From positions 1 to 64,000 of the forward strand of contig JABCZC010000002.1 in NCBI GenBank assembly GCA_013289875.1: a stretch of DNA of 64,000 nucleotides, given 5' to 3'. A program made the translations under genes and the position numbers. The notes under the pieces were generated by a model. That model was not told the DNA's origin. It was given only the letters and a program-made list of their open reading frames with translations, and searched no databases. The stretch's first letter is position 1, and every line of letters begins with the position of its first letter. Positions 25,993 to 34,312 of this stretch are shown piece after piece. The stretch is from Acidobacteriota bacterium. GTDB taxonomy: Bacteria; Acidobacteriota; Terriglobia; Terriglobales; Acidobacteriaceae.

Positions 25993-26430
25993 ATGACGAA
26001 ATCTACGATGACATTCCGGCGGTATCTTGTGCTGGGCGTAGTGGCGGTTACGGCTCCGCTGGGCGACACGCTGCTGAGCGTGGGCATGAAGCGCATAGGG
26101 CCGGTTTCGCTAGACCATCTTGCAACGCTGATTTACGCCGTGAGCACGCCGCAGATTTTGCTCGGGATTGCGCTGCTCATCTGCTTCTTCGCATCCTATC
26201 TGGCTTCCCTTTCCTGGGCCGATTTGACGTTTGTGCTGCCCGCGACATCGATCGGCAATGTATTTGTCGCTCTTCTGGCGCGGTTTTGGCTGCATGAGCA
26301 GATTTCTCCCGGACGATGGCTGGGAATACTGCTGATTACCGCCGGTGTGGGATTCGTGACGCAGGGCCCGTCGTATACGGAGATGCCGAAAAAATGTCCC
26401 GTGCCCGGAGCGGAGGCCAGTCAGTCGTGA
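25993..26430 (+). CDS. Four-helix DMT/EamA-like small membrane protein, subunit 1
   Basis: 145-residue membrane protein with about four helices, the size of one half of a DMT carrier. It opens with YLVLGVVAVTAPLGDTLLSV, has ILLGIALLICFFASYLASLSW and DLTFVLPATSIGNVFVALLA in the middle, and the family ending WLHEQISPGRWLGILLITAGV. The E-I-P-RW-G motif at the last helix is characteristic of EamA/SMR relatives such as ArnE/ArnF. Its stop overlaps the start of a second protein of the same kind (GTGA), so they likely form a heterodimer. Probable role: movement of a lipid or lipid-linked sugar across the inner membrane; the substrate is unknown. Confidence 0.75.
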   Translation: MTKSTMTFRRYLVLGVVAVTAPLGDTLLSVGMKRIGPVSLDHLATLIYAVSTPQILLGIALLICFFASYLASLSWADLTFVLPATSIGNVFVALLARFWLHEQISPGRWLGILLITAGVGFVTQGPSYTEMPKKCPVPGAEASQS

Positions 26431-26825
26431 GTATTCTGACTCCCGGAAACGGCTTCGCAGACGCGGCGATGATCGCGGCGATTGTGATTTTCGCGACGGT
26501 CGGCGATGTATTGATCGCGGCGGCCATGCGCGGCATAGGCGACCTGGATGAGATCAAGGCGAAAAGCGGCTTGAGTGGCGCGATTCTGGCAGTGTTGAGT
26601 AACGGGCGCTTTCTTTCGGGCGTGTTCTTTATGGGGCTGAGTTTTTTTTCCCTCCTGTTTGCACTTAGTCACGCGGATTTGAGCCTGGTGGCTCCGGCGT
26701 CGGCTTCGCTGACGTTCGTGACGAATGCGGTTGCGGCAAAAATCTTTCTCAAGGAAAATGTTGACCGCCGGCGCTGGATCGCCGCGCTGTTCGTGTGCGC
26801 AGGAGTGGCGCTGCTGGCTCGGTAG
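26427..26825 (+). CDS. Four-helix DMT/EamA-like small membrane protein, subunit 2
   Basis: 132 residues, four predicted helices, same architecture as its upstream partner: IVIFATVGDVLIAAAMRGIG, FLSGVFFMGLSFFSLLFALS, SLVAPASASLTFVTNAVAAK, and a last helix after FLKENVDRRRWIAALF. GTG 26427 is chosen because it overlaps the upstream TGA in the usual GTGA arrangement with GGAGG about 11 bases before, and because the sequence upstream in this frame lies inside the partner gene. The stop is 4 bp from the convergent stop of the GH15 gene. Paired half-size DMT proteins are known as ArnE/ArnF-type heterodimers. Confidence 0.75.
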   Translation: MSILTPGNGFADAAMIAAIVIFATVGDVLIAAAMRGIGDLDEIKAKSGLSGAILAVLSNGRFLSGVFFMGLSFFSLLFALSHADLSLVAPASASLTFVTNAVAAKIFLKENVDRRRWIAALFVCAGVALLAR

Positions 26826-26829
26826 GGTG

Positions 26830-28689
26830 TCAACGCCAGGGATGGTGAGCGCCATCGGAGAGAGCGCGATCGAGGTACGTGGCTGCGCTGATCAGTGCGA
26901 GGTGCGTGAATGCTTGCGGGAAATTACCGAGGTGTTCTCCGCTTGAGCCGAGTTGCTCGGAATAGAGTCCAAGGTGGTTAGCGTAGCCAAGCATTTTATC
27001 GAATAGCAGGCGTGCCTTTTCGAGCTGATGGGACCGGGCAAGACACTCAATAAACCAGAATGAGCAGGCGGTGAAGCTGCCTTCGCTTCCGCTCAGGCCA
27101 TCTACTGGGTCGCTGATGTTGTTGTAACGGTAGACCAGGCTGTCCTCCGTAAGGTTTTTCTCGATGGCACCGAGAGTCGACAACCAGCGGCGGTCAACCG
27201 GACTGATAAAGCGCATGAGCGGCATGAGCAGGACGGATGCATCAAGCGTCTTGGAACCTTTGTACTGAACGAAAGATTTCAGGTCTTCACTCCAAAAGTT
27301 GGTGAAGATGTCTTCATAGATCGTGTCGCGAATTTCACGCCACTTTTCAACCGGCGCGGCGAGAGAACGCTTGTCGGCAAGGCGGATGGCGCGGTCGAAG
27401 GCGACCCAGCACATGAGACGAGAGTGAAGGAATTCACGGCGGCCCCCGCGGACTTCCCAGATGCCTTCGTCGGGGCGATTCCAGTTTTTTGCAAGCCAGT
27501 CTAGGATGCGCTGGAGGTTGTGCCAGCCGTCATAGGAGACACCGTCGCCATACTTGGCGGCGAGGTACACAGCATCCATGAGTTCGCCATAGATATCAAG
27601 CTGGAGCTGTTGGTATGCGCCATTACCGATGCGGACCGGCCGCGAATTCTTGTAGCCGGAGAGCGAGTCGAGAATGATTTCGTCGAGTTCCTGACGCCCA
27701 TCAGGGTGATACATGACTTGCAACGGTCCGTGCTCGGCGTCTTCGTGCAGGCGGTCGCGAATCCAGCCTGTGAAGGCCCGGGCTTCCTCCACGAAGCCCA
27801 GGCGCATAAAAGCGTACAGACTGAAGGATGAATCGCGGAGCCAGGTGTAGCGGTAATCCCAATTGCGCTCGCCGCCAACCTGTTCGGGCAGGCCGAAGGT
27901 GGGCGCGGCGACGAGCGAGCCGTGCTCGGCGCTGCAGAGCAACTTGAGCATGAGTGCGGAACGGTTGACCATTTCACGCCAACGGCCGGTGTAATTGGAG
28001 CGGCTGATCCAGGACCGCCAGAAGCGCGAAGTTTCCTTAAAATGCTCATCGACATTGGCGGGGTCGAGGACGGCGGCTCCAGTTTTTTCCTCTTCATCGA
28101 CCTGGCCGAAGGCCAGCGTAGCGCATTCTCCCGCGCCGAGCGTAAAGGTGGCGGTTGCATCACTCCCTTCGATCTGCAGGGGGAAGGTTGCGTGCAGGGC
28201 CATGCTGGGGCAGTCCTGCGACTCGGGCGCGAAGCAGATGGATCCCTGTTCGTTGTGCACAGCGTGCCCGGATCGCGCATAGTCGAAGCGCGGGGCGCAG
28301 CGCATCTGGAAAGTGATCCGGCCCTTGATGACGCGCAGCATGCGGAGGATGTGGTGTCCGTAGGGCTTTTTGTCCTTGCTCTCGACGATGGGCATAAAGT
28401 CGGTGATCTCGGCGACGCCTGCCTCCGACAGGAAACGCGTGAGCAGGATGTTGGTGTCCGGCAGGTAGAGCTGCCTGGTATGCAGGTCTTCGATCTCAGG
28501 CGAGATGCGGAGGAATCCGCCCCGCTGCGGGTCGAGGATTGCGGCGAATACGGTGGGCGAATCGAAATTGGGGAAACAGAAGAAATCGATGCTTCCATCG
28601 ACGCTGATCAGCGCGATCGAGCGCATATTTCCGATGACGCCGTAATTCTCAATTGGTTGGAAGCCGGTGGAGTCTCTCGAGTCAGGCAT
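26830..28689 (-). CDS. Glycoside hydrolase family 15 protein (glucoamylase/trehalase-like)
   Basis: Cytosolic GH15 enzyme, 619 residues, no signal peptide. An N-terminal beta-sandwich (about 1-220) begins IENYGVIGNMRSIALISVDG, the standard opening of bacterial GH15 proteins. The (alpha/alpha)6 catalytic domain follows, with GGERNWDYRYTWLRDSSF. General acid Glu408 lies in DEGIWEVRG and base Glu536 in SGSEGSFTACSFW. Members hydrolyse alpha-glucosidic bonds; several actinobacterial ones are trehalases. It follows hpnE by 68 bp, the last gene of the hopanoid operon by position. ATG 28689 is chosen because a longer frame upstream overlaps hpnE in another frame and has no GH15 character. Confidence 0.9.
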   Translation of the reverse strand: MPDSRDSTGFQPIENYGVIGNMRSIALISVDGSIDFFCFPNFDSPTVFAAILDPQRGGFLRISPEIEDLHTRQLYLPDTNILLTRFLSEAGVAEITDFMPIVESKDKKPYGHHILRMLRVIKGRITFQMRCAPRFDYARSGHAVHNEQGSICFAPESQDCPSMALHATFPLQIEGSDATATFTLGAGECATLAFGQVDEEEKTGAAVLDPANVDEHFKETSRFWRSWISRSNYTGRWREMVNRSALMLKLLCSAEHGSLVAAPTFGLPEQVGGERNWDYRYTWLRDSSFSLYAFMRLGFVEEARAFTGWIRDRLHEDAEHGPLQVMYHPDGRQELDEIILDSLSGYKNSRPVRIGNGAYQQLQLDIYGELMDAVYLAAKYGDGVSYDGWHNLQRILDWLAKNWNRPDEGIWEVRGGRREFLHSRLMCWVAFDRAIRLADKRSLAAPVEKWREIRDTIYEDIFTNFWSEDLKSFVQYKGSKTLDASVLLMPLMRFISPVDRRWLSTLGAIEKNLTEDSLVYRYNNISDPVDGLSGSEGSFTACSFWFIECLARSHQLEKARLLFDKMLGYANHLGLYSEQLGSSGEHLGNFPQAFTHLALISAATYLDRALSDGAHHPWR

Positions 28690-28757
28690 GTTCACTAAGC
28701 TTAGATGTGCCGCATGAGAAATGGGATACGAGTTGAGAAGAATTGAGCGAGCGAAAC

Positions 28758-30179
28758 TTAGGAAAACAGGCGCATCAGGCCGGCGGGCGGTAGGTCGGGG
28801 ACGAGAAATTTTTCGACTGCGCCTGCATCGCGGCTCAAAGCTTCGGCGGCAAGGTAGCCACTGCGGACGCCGCTCTCCATCGTGGATGGCCAGCCGGTAG
28901 CTGTCCAGTCCCCGGCGAGATAGATGCCGGGCCACGGGCTCTCCGCGCCGGGACGGATGCGGTCGAGGCGCGGGCGGACAGAATATGTGGCGCGGACTTC
29001 CTTGACCACGGCAGCCTTCACGAGATTCGCTGAATTTACTGACGGGAAAAACTGCGCGAGTTCGCGCATCGCGAGGTCGATGATCTCCTGCCGCTGCATG
29101 GGGACAAGGGATTTCGAGGCGCTGACGACGAGCTCGATATAGTTTTCCTGCTGGTCGCGATGGGCCGGTTGCAGCTTCGACTTGTTGAAGAGCCACTGGA
29201 TGGTCGCGTCGAGCAGGACGGCGTGTTCGAGGTCTGTGATTTCGCGATCGAACCACAAGTGGATGCCTGTGATGGGAGAGTGCTCGAACTGGGCTAGATC
29301 AGCCGCAAGCTGTTTGCTCCCGGCATTGCGGGGCAACGATGGCAGCAGGCCGGCCAGGGCTTCGAAAGAGAGGGCCAGGACCACGGCATCGGATGGAAAG
29401 ATTCGATCGCCGCTGCGGATGATCCAACCGATCTCGGGTTCGGCCATGTCTACCGGCTCGATAGCTTCGACACTGGTGCGCAGGTGTACCTCGCTGCCGC
29501 GTGCGTGGAGATAATCGATCGCACGACCGTACAAGTCGCTGAGGGGAACACTGGGAATGCCCATGCGTCCGGCGTCGGGGGACAAGAGGAACGACTCGCG
29601 AAAAACTTTACCCGCATACTTGATGGAGATGCGGTCGAGATCTTCGTTGAGTGCGCTGACCAGAACGGGATGCCAGAAATGGTCAATGGCCCGCTTCGTC
29701 TGGCCGTGTCGCGCGAGCCAGTGGGCGAAATTCTCGTCGGTGTCGTCGGGGATGCGGGTGAGAAACGCGGACATGCCGCGGGCGATGGCGAACTTGTCGG
29801 AGATTGAAAATGCGGGCGCGTCGAGAAACGCCAGCGACGTATGAAGCGGCGCGGGCAGGAATGACGGCTGAAGCAGGGTGCGGCGTCCGCCCGGCTCGAT
29901 GAAGGTGAAGTGGTCGTACCAGCGGATGGAGTCCAGCGCACCCAGGCGGCGATAGAGATCGATAAGGTTCGTGCATCGGCCGATCAGCACATGCTGGCAG
30001 TTGTCGATCACTTCACCAGTGCCCGGATGCTCATAGGACGAAGCCCGCCCGCCAACGTACGGGCGGCGTTCCAGCAGGCGCACCTTGTGGCCAGTATCCG
30101 CGAGCGCGCAGGCAGCGGAGAGCCCGGCGAGTCCTCCGCCGATGACGGTGACGCTTTGAGGCCCAGCTGTTTCAGTCAT
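28758..30179 (-). CDS. hpnE: Hydroxysqualene dehydroxylase HpnE
   Basis: FAD-dependent enzyme that reduces hydroxysqualene to squalene, the third step of the HpnD/HpnC/HpnE route. 473 residues. The Rossmann dinucleotide motif near the N-terminus is VIGGGLAGLSAACALADTG, followed by the acidic end LLERRPYVGGRASS, typical of phytoene-desaturase-like amine oxidoreductases. The C-terminal FAD contact is PGIYLAGDWTATGWPSTMES. It begins 6 bp after hpnD and belongs to the hpnA-G-MDR-MDR-C-D-E operon. The assignment rests on family features plus the strict linkage to hpnC and hpnD. Confidence 0.93.
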   Translation of the reverse strand: MTETAGPQSVTVIGGGLAGLSAACALADTGHKVRLLERRPYVGGRASSYEHPGTGEVIDNCQHVLIGRCTNLIDLYRRLGALDSIRWYDHFTFIEPGGRRTLLQPSFLPAPLHTSLAFLDAPAFSISDKFAIARGMSAFLTRIPDDTDENFAHWLARHGQTKRAIDHFWHPVLVSALNEDLDRISIKYAGKVFRESFLLSPDAGRMGIPSVPLSDLYGRAIDYLHARGSEVHLRTSVEAIEPVDMAEPEIGWIIRSGDRIFPSDAVVLALSFEALAGLLPSLPRNAGSKQLAADLAQFEHSPITGIHLWFDREITDLEHAVLLDATIQWLFNKSKLQPAHRDQQENYIELVVSASKSLVPMQRQEIIDLAMRELAQFFPSVNSANLVKAAVVKEVRATYSVRPRLDRIRPGAESPWPGIYLAGDWTATGWPSTMESGVRSGYLAAEALSRDAGAVEKFLVPDLPPAGLMRLFS

Positions 30180-30185
30180 GGAGGG

Positions 30186-31136
30186 TCAGTTCCCTGTCCC
30201 TGTCTCTGCAGCGAGGGCGCGGCTGAAAGGAACCTGCAGCAGGCCACGAGCGAGGATCCACAGTTTTTGCCAGGTGGGGACGGAGATTCTTCGCGAGAAG
30301 ACTTCGTAGTTTTGCTGTTGGATGTGTTTGAGCAGGGAGTGATAGATCGCGATCAGAACCCAGAGCGCAGGACGCGAGTCGGGCGAGATGAGCGGCAGCA
30401 GCGCGTGGCCCGATTTGTAATAGTGTTCGGCACGTTCTGCTTCGGCACGCAACAACAGGCGCTCGTTGGGCGCGGGCGAGCGGGGCTTGGCGGCGACGGC
30501 AGCAAGGGCCGGGATGGGTACCGAATAGCGTTCAAGGTCTTCGAGGGGCAGATAGATGCGGCCGCGCTGGAGATCCTCGCGGACGTCGCGCAGGATGTTA
30601 GTGAGCTGGAAGGCGACGCCGGTTTCTTCCGCGAGTTTTTCCGCGCGAGGATCGGTATAGCCGAAGATGCGGATGCAGACGAGTCCAACGACTGAGGCAA
30701 CGAGATAGCAGTAGCGGTAGAGGTCGTCGAAGGTGGCGTAGGTGTCGTACTGCATGTCGCCGGAGCGGGGGGCACGATGCAGATCCATCGCTGTGCCCTC
30801 GACGAGGTGATCGAGAAGTTGGGAGGATATCTGAAAGCGCTGCTGCGCGTCGGCGAGAGCAATGAAGACGGGATCGGTGGTTGAGCCGCCTGACGATGCA
30901 CAGTGCCAGGCTTCGAGCCAGGCGTTGAGACTTGCCTTGCGCTGATCGATGGATAGGGATTCGTCGTCGGAGAGATCGTCCGCGTGGCGCATGAAGGCGT
31001 AGACCGCGCAGATGGCATCGCGCTTGTGCCGGGGCAGAGCGACGAAGGCGTAGTAGAAGTTTTTAGCTTCTTTCCGGGCGATTTCGCGGCAGACTCGATA
31101 GGATTCGTCAACGGATGGGGATGCAGACAGGGTCAC
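30186..31136 (-). CDS. hpnD: Presqualene diphosphate synthase HpnD
   Basis: Trans-isoprenyl diphosphate synthase (squalene/phytoene synthase family) that condenses two farnesyl diphosphates to presqualene diphosphate. 316 residues. The two Asp-rich Mg-binding motifs are DDLSDDE near 52-58 and DVREDLQRGR near 185. YCYLVASVVGL and AFQLTNILRD are hallmark segments. GTG 31136 overlaps the hpnC stop (GTGA), indicating coupling with HpnC, the next enzyme in the pathway. HpnD and HpnC are told apart here by gene order and by the VASVVG form, which is typical of the presqualene-forming member. Confidence 0.9.
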   Translation of the reverse strand: MTLSASPSVDESYRVCREIARKEAKNFYYAFVALPRHKRDAICAVYAFMRHADDLSDDESLSIDQRKASLNAWLEAWHCASSGGSTTDPVFIALADAQQRFQISSQLLDHLVEGTAMDLHRAPRSGDMQYDTYATFDDLYRYCYLVASVVGLVCIRIFGYTDPRAEKLAEETGVAFQLTNILRDVREDLQRGRIYLPLEDLERYSVPIPALAAVAAKPRSPAPNERLLLRAEAERAEHYYKSGHALLPLISPDSRPALWVLIAIYHSLLKHIQQQNYEVFSRRISVPTWQKLWILARGLLQVPFSRALAAETGTGN

Positions 31137-32101
31137 GCCGCTCTCTCCACCCCGCTGTTCGCGAGGTTTCGACCGAGGAATTTGCCGGTGAGGGCGCGCA
31201 GGAGCAGCGCGGCCTTGCGCGATTTGGAGATGCTGGGACGGCTCCGAAGCACGTTGTAGTCCTGCTGTTCGATGGCGCGCAGGATTTCGAGGCCGCCTCG
31301 TGAGAAGAGATCGAGATCGATGGCGAGTTCGCGGTCGACCATCCCGACCAGCGGAAGACCCTGCTCAAACATCCGGCGGGCGTAGTCGACTTCGTACCGC
31401 ATGAGCTCGCGGAAGGCCGGCGTGAATTTTCCGCCGGCGATGGTGGCTTCATCAACGCCGAATCGGCGCATATCTTCGGCGGGAAAATAAATGCGGTCGC
31501 GATCGTGGTAGTCGGTACGAACGTCCTGCCAGAAATTGGCGAGCTGGAGCGCGGAGCAGGTGTGATCCGAAAGTGCGAATCGCTTGGGATCACGATAGCC
31601 GCAGACATAGAGAACAAGATGGCCGACGGGGTTTGCGGAGTATTGGCAATAGCCGAGCACATCGGCCATGGTTTCGAAGCGGGTGATGGTCTGGTCCTGG
31701 CGAAACGCCACGAGCAGGTCGGCAAAGGGTGTTTTGGGAATGTCGCAGGCGCGGATGGTTTCGGCGAGGGCGACGAAGACGGGGTGACGGGCTTCTCCGC
31801 GATAGCAGGCATCGAGTTCCTGTCCCCAGAAATCGAGAAGGGCGAGAGACTGCTCGCGGTTGCCGGTTTCGTCACCCAGATCGTCGGAGACACGGCAGTA
31901 TGCGTAGATGGAATGGAAGTAAGGCCGCAGACGCTTCGGCAGAAACCAGGAGGCGACGTGGAAATTCTCGTAATGCGTCTCGGCTAGGCGCTGGCACCAG
32001 GCGCGGGCTTCGTCGAGCGTGGGAGGGTGCTCAGGGATGCGGTATTCGGGTGGCAGGGCGGCCCATCCGAGCTCGATCAATTGTGCGTTGTCAACGGTCA
32101 T
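31133..32101 (-). CDS. hpnC: Hydroxysqualene synthase HpnC
   Basis: Squalene/phytoene-synthase-family enzyme that converts presqualene diphosphate to hydroxysqualene. 322 residues. The opening PPTLDEARAWCQRLAETHYENFHVASWFLP is as in HpnC. Asp-rich motifs are SDDLGDE and DVRTDYHDRDRIYFP, and LANFWQDV is diagnostic of HpnC in my recall (HpnD has LTNILRDV). ATG 32101 is used: it starts five bases after the upstream dehydrogenase stop, while a longer frame to 32212 runs inside that gene and adds low-complexity residues. Confidence 0.9.
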   Translation of the reverse strand: MTVDNAQLIELGWAALPPEYRIPEHPPTLDEARAWCQRLAETHYENFHVASWFLPKRLRPYFHSIYAYCRVSDDLGDETGNREQSLALLDFWGQELDACYRGEARHPVFVALAETIRACDIPKTPFADLLVAFRQDQTITRFETMADVLGYCQYSANPVGHLVLYVCGYRDPKRFALSDHTCSALQLANFWQDVRTDYHDRDRIYFPAEDMRRFGVDEATIAGGKFTPAFRELMRYEVDYARRMFEQGLPLVGMVDRELAIDLDLFSRGGLEILRAIEQQDYNVLRSRPSISKSRKAALLLRALTGKFLGRNLANSGVERAA

Positions 32102-32106
32102 TGACT

Positions 32107-33159
32107 TCAGGGGATGATCGCGGTCTTGATGTCGCTGGAGCGATTCATCAGGCGTCGGAGCACGCTGTCGAGTTCCGATAATCGCGCGTGGCCGGTGATG
32201 TATTCGCGGCATTTGAACTGGCCGCTGCGGATGAGGTCGAAGGCGCGTCGGGCGGTGGCCGGGGTGTGGTGGAAGCTAGCCTTGAGAGTTATGTCGTTGT
32301 AGTGGAGACGGTTGGTATCGAGGTCGACGCGGGTTCCGGCGGCACATCCACCGAAGAAGTTTACCGTGCCGCCTTTGCGCACCATGTCCACTGCCCATTG
32401 CCAGGTGGTGGGCGTAGCGACGGCCTCTACGGCGACATCGACGCCGCGATGTCCGGGCGTGAGGGCGCGGACAGCGGCGATAGGATCGGCAGCGGCTGTG
32501 ATCTGGATAACGTGTTCGGCGCCGAAGGTGCGCGCGGCGGAGATCTGGCGGTTGCGTTTGACGACCGCGATGACGTGCAGGCCGGCCAGCTGGGCGGCGT
32601 GCATGAACATCAGGCCGATCGGGCCGCCTCCAATCACAACGATTGAGTCGCCGGGCTCCGCGTTTGATTCTTCGAGACCGCGGACGACGCAGGCCAGCGG
32701 TTCAGTAAGAGCCGCGTGTTCGAAGGGGATGGAATCTGGCACGAGGAGGGTGTTCTTCTCGACGATGCGGCGGGGGATGGAGATGAATTCGGCGTAGGCT
32801 CCGTTGTTGAAAAGCAAGTCGTCGCAGAGATTCTGCTGGTTGCGGAGACAGAAATAGCAATCGTCGCAGGGCGCGGAGTTAAGAGCGACGACACGGTCAC
32901 CCACTTTGAATCGAGTGACGCCGGGTCCGACTTCGTGGACAATGCCGGAGAGTTCGTGGCCAAAGGCCATGGGCACGGTGAGCATCCGCGCGTGATAGCC
33001 GCGGCGGTAGACCTTAAGGTCCGTTCCACAGGTGAGCGCGGCCTGCACGCTGACGATGATCTCCCCCAGACCCGCAATGGGCATAGGGAGACGCTCGATG
33101 CGCACATCTTCGCGGCCGTACAAGACAGCGGCCGTCATTTCCTGGACCATTACTTGCAT
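32107..33159 (-). CDS. Zinc-dependent medium-chain dehydrogenase in the hopanoid operon (second of pair)
   Basis: Medium-chain alcohol/polyol dehydrogenase (MDR), 350 residues, of the sorbitol/threonine dehydrogenase type. Catalytic zinc ligands are in CGTDLKVYRRG and FGHE. The structural-zinc cysteines are in CDDCYFCLRNQQNLC. The Rossmann motif is VIGGGPIGLMFMHAAQLAG. The gene lies between another MDR and hpnC with 5-25 bp gaps, so it is part of the hopanoid operon. Start choice: ATG 33159 avoids overlap with the preceding gene; ATG 33141 (MTAAVLYG) and 33210 are alternatives. The substrate is not known. A role in hopanoid side-chain redox chemistry is inference from position. Confidence 0.88.
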   Translation of the reverse strand: MQVMVQEMTAAVLYGREDVRIERLPMPIAGLGEIIVSVQAALTCGTDLKVYRRGYHARMLTVPMAFGHELSGIVHEVGPGVTRFKVGDRVVALNSAPCDDCYFCLRNQQNLCDDLLFNNGAYAEFISIPRRIVEKNTLLVPDSIPFEHAALTEPLACVVRGLEESNAEPGDSIVVIGGGPIGLMFMHAAQLAGLHVIAVVKRNRQISAARTFGAEHVIQITAAADPIAAVRALTPGHRGVDVAVEAVATPTTWQWAVDMVRKGGTVNFFGGCAAGTRVDLDTNRLHYNDITLKASFHHTPATARRAFDLIRSGQFKCREYITGHARLSELDSVLRRLMNRSSDIKTAIIP

Positions 33160-33184
33160 TTTCTCAACCTGCGACGTACCAACT

Positions 33185-34309
33185 TCAGCTTTCTGCCGCG
33201 CCCGCCTCAATGAAGACTTTCATTGAGCTGGCGCTGGGGTTGGAGGCGACTTCGATAGCCTCGACTGCATCTTCGAGAGGATAACGATGCGAAATCAGGC
33301 GGGTGAGGTCGAATCCGTTGAAATATCCGTTGAAGACAAGGTCCTCCACCTCGTCCTGAATCGCGACCGATGAACTGTACGAACCCACAAGCGATTTTTC
33401 GTCCATGCAGATGACGGCGGGGTCGATGCTGACGCTGCCGTGCTGGGTCTGGGCAAAGAGGAGAATGCGGCCTCCGGGACGGGCTGCGTCGATCGCCGTC
33501 TGAATGAGAGCGTTGCCACCCACGGCAAGAATGACCGCGTCAGCTCCGCGGCCGTCGCTGGCGGAACAGGCGGCGGCAATTACGTCTTCTTTTCCGGCGT
33601 GGATGGGGTGCGTAAGGCCGTAATTGGCAGCGATGGCGTGGCGCTCGGGGTAAAGATCGGAGGTAAGCACTTTTGCACCTGATCGCGCGGAGAGCGCGGC
33701 GAGCAGAATGCCGATGGGGCCTTGGCCGATCACCAACACGGTTTCATCGGGCAAGAGCGCCAGGCTTTTCACTCCCTTGAGGCAGGTGTTGACAGGTTCA
33801 ACGAAAGCGGCTTGCTCAAAGGGGATGCCATCGGGAATTTTGATAAGGCCGCGGCGCACGATCCAGTCCCTGACGTGGACATACTCGGCAAAGCCGCCGC
33901 CAGCGGGCTCGAAGCCGGCGGTACATCCAACGTGCTTGTACGCGGGGCATTGGGCGAAGGTCTTTTTCCGGCAGTAGTAGCAATCTCCGCAGGGAACGTG
34001 ATGGAAGACCATGACACGGTCGCCGATGGAGAAGTTCTCAACACCCTCACCAACAGCGGCGATTGTCCCGGCGGTTTCGTGGCCAAAGATGCGCGGGGCG
34101 GAATGCGAGCCAGTGTGGATCTTCTTGAGGTCCGTACCGCAGATGCCGCAGGCGGCGACCTGGATGAGAACTTCGCCAGTTTCGATGGATGGGACAGGGA
34201 CGGTTTCAACACGGACGTCATTGATGCCCCGGTAGACCGCAGCGCGCATGGTTGCGGGAATCCTGGTCTGAGCGGCTTGGGTATTAGCGGTATAAGTAGT
34301 AGCCATCAT
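33185..34309 (-). CDS. Zinc-dependent medium-chain dehydrogenase in the hopanoid operon (first of pair)
   Basis: MDR-family alcohol/polyol dehydrogenase, 374 residues. Catalytic zinc site CGICGTDLKK with GHETAG; structural zinc CGDCYYCRKKTFAQC; Rossmann loop VIGQGPIGILLAALSARSG. It is clearly related to the next gene in fold and motifs but diverged, so this looks like an old duplication or two recruited enzymes rather than a recent copy. It starts 3 bp after hpnG ends. The order hpnA-hpnG-MDR-MDR-hpnC places both enzymes directly after the phosphorylase that produces a ribosyl-hopane derivative. Substrate unknown. Confidence 0.88.
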   Translation of the reverse strand: MMATTYTANTQAAQTRIPATMRAAVYRGINDVRVETVPVPSIETGEVLIQVAACGICGTDLKKIHTGSHSAPRIFGHETAGTIAAVGEGVENFSIGDRVMVFHHVPCGDCYYCRKKTFAQCPAYKHVGCTAGFEPAGGGFAEYVHVRDWIVRRGLIKIPDGIPFEQAAFVEPVNTCLKGVKSLALLPDETVLVIGQGPIGILLAALSARSGAKVLTSDLYPERHAIAANYGLTHPIHAGKEDVIAAACSASDGRGADAVILAVGGNALIQTAIDAARPGGRILLFAQTQHGSVSIDPAVICMDEKSLVGSYSSSVAIQDEVEDLVFNGYFNGFDLTRLISHRYPLEDAVEAIEVASNPSASSMKVFIEAGAAES

Positions 34310-34312
34310 CCT

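Noticed and set aside
28690-29256. N-terminal extension of the GH15 gene
   Set aside because: The extra residues overlap hpnE in another frame and lack family similarity; the GH15 start block begins just after ATG 28689.
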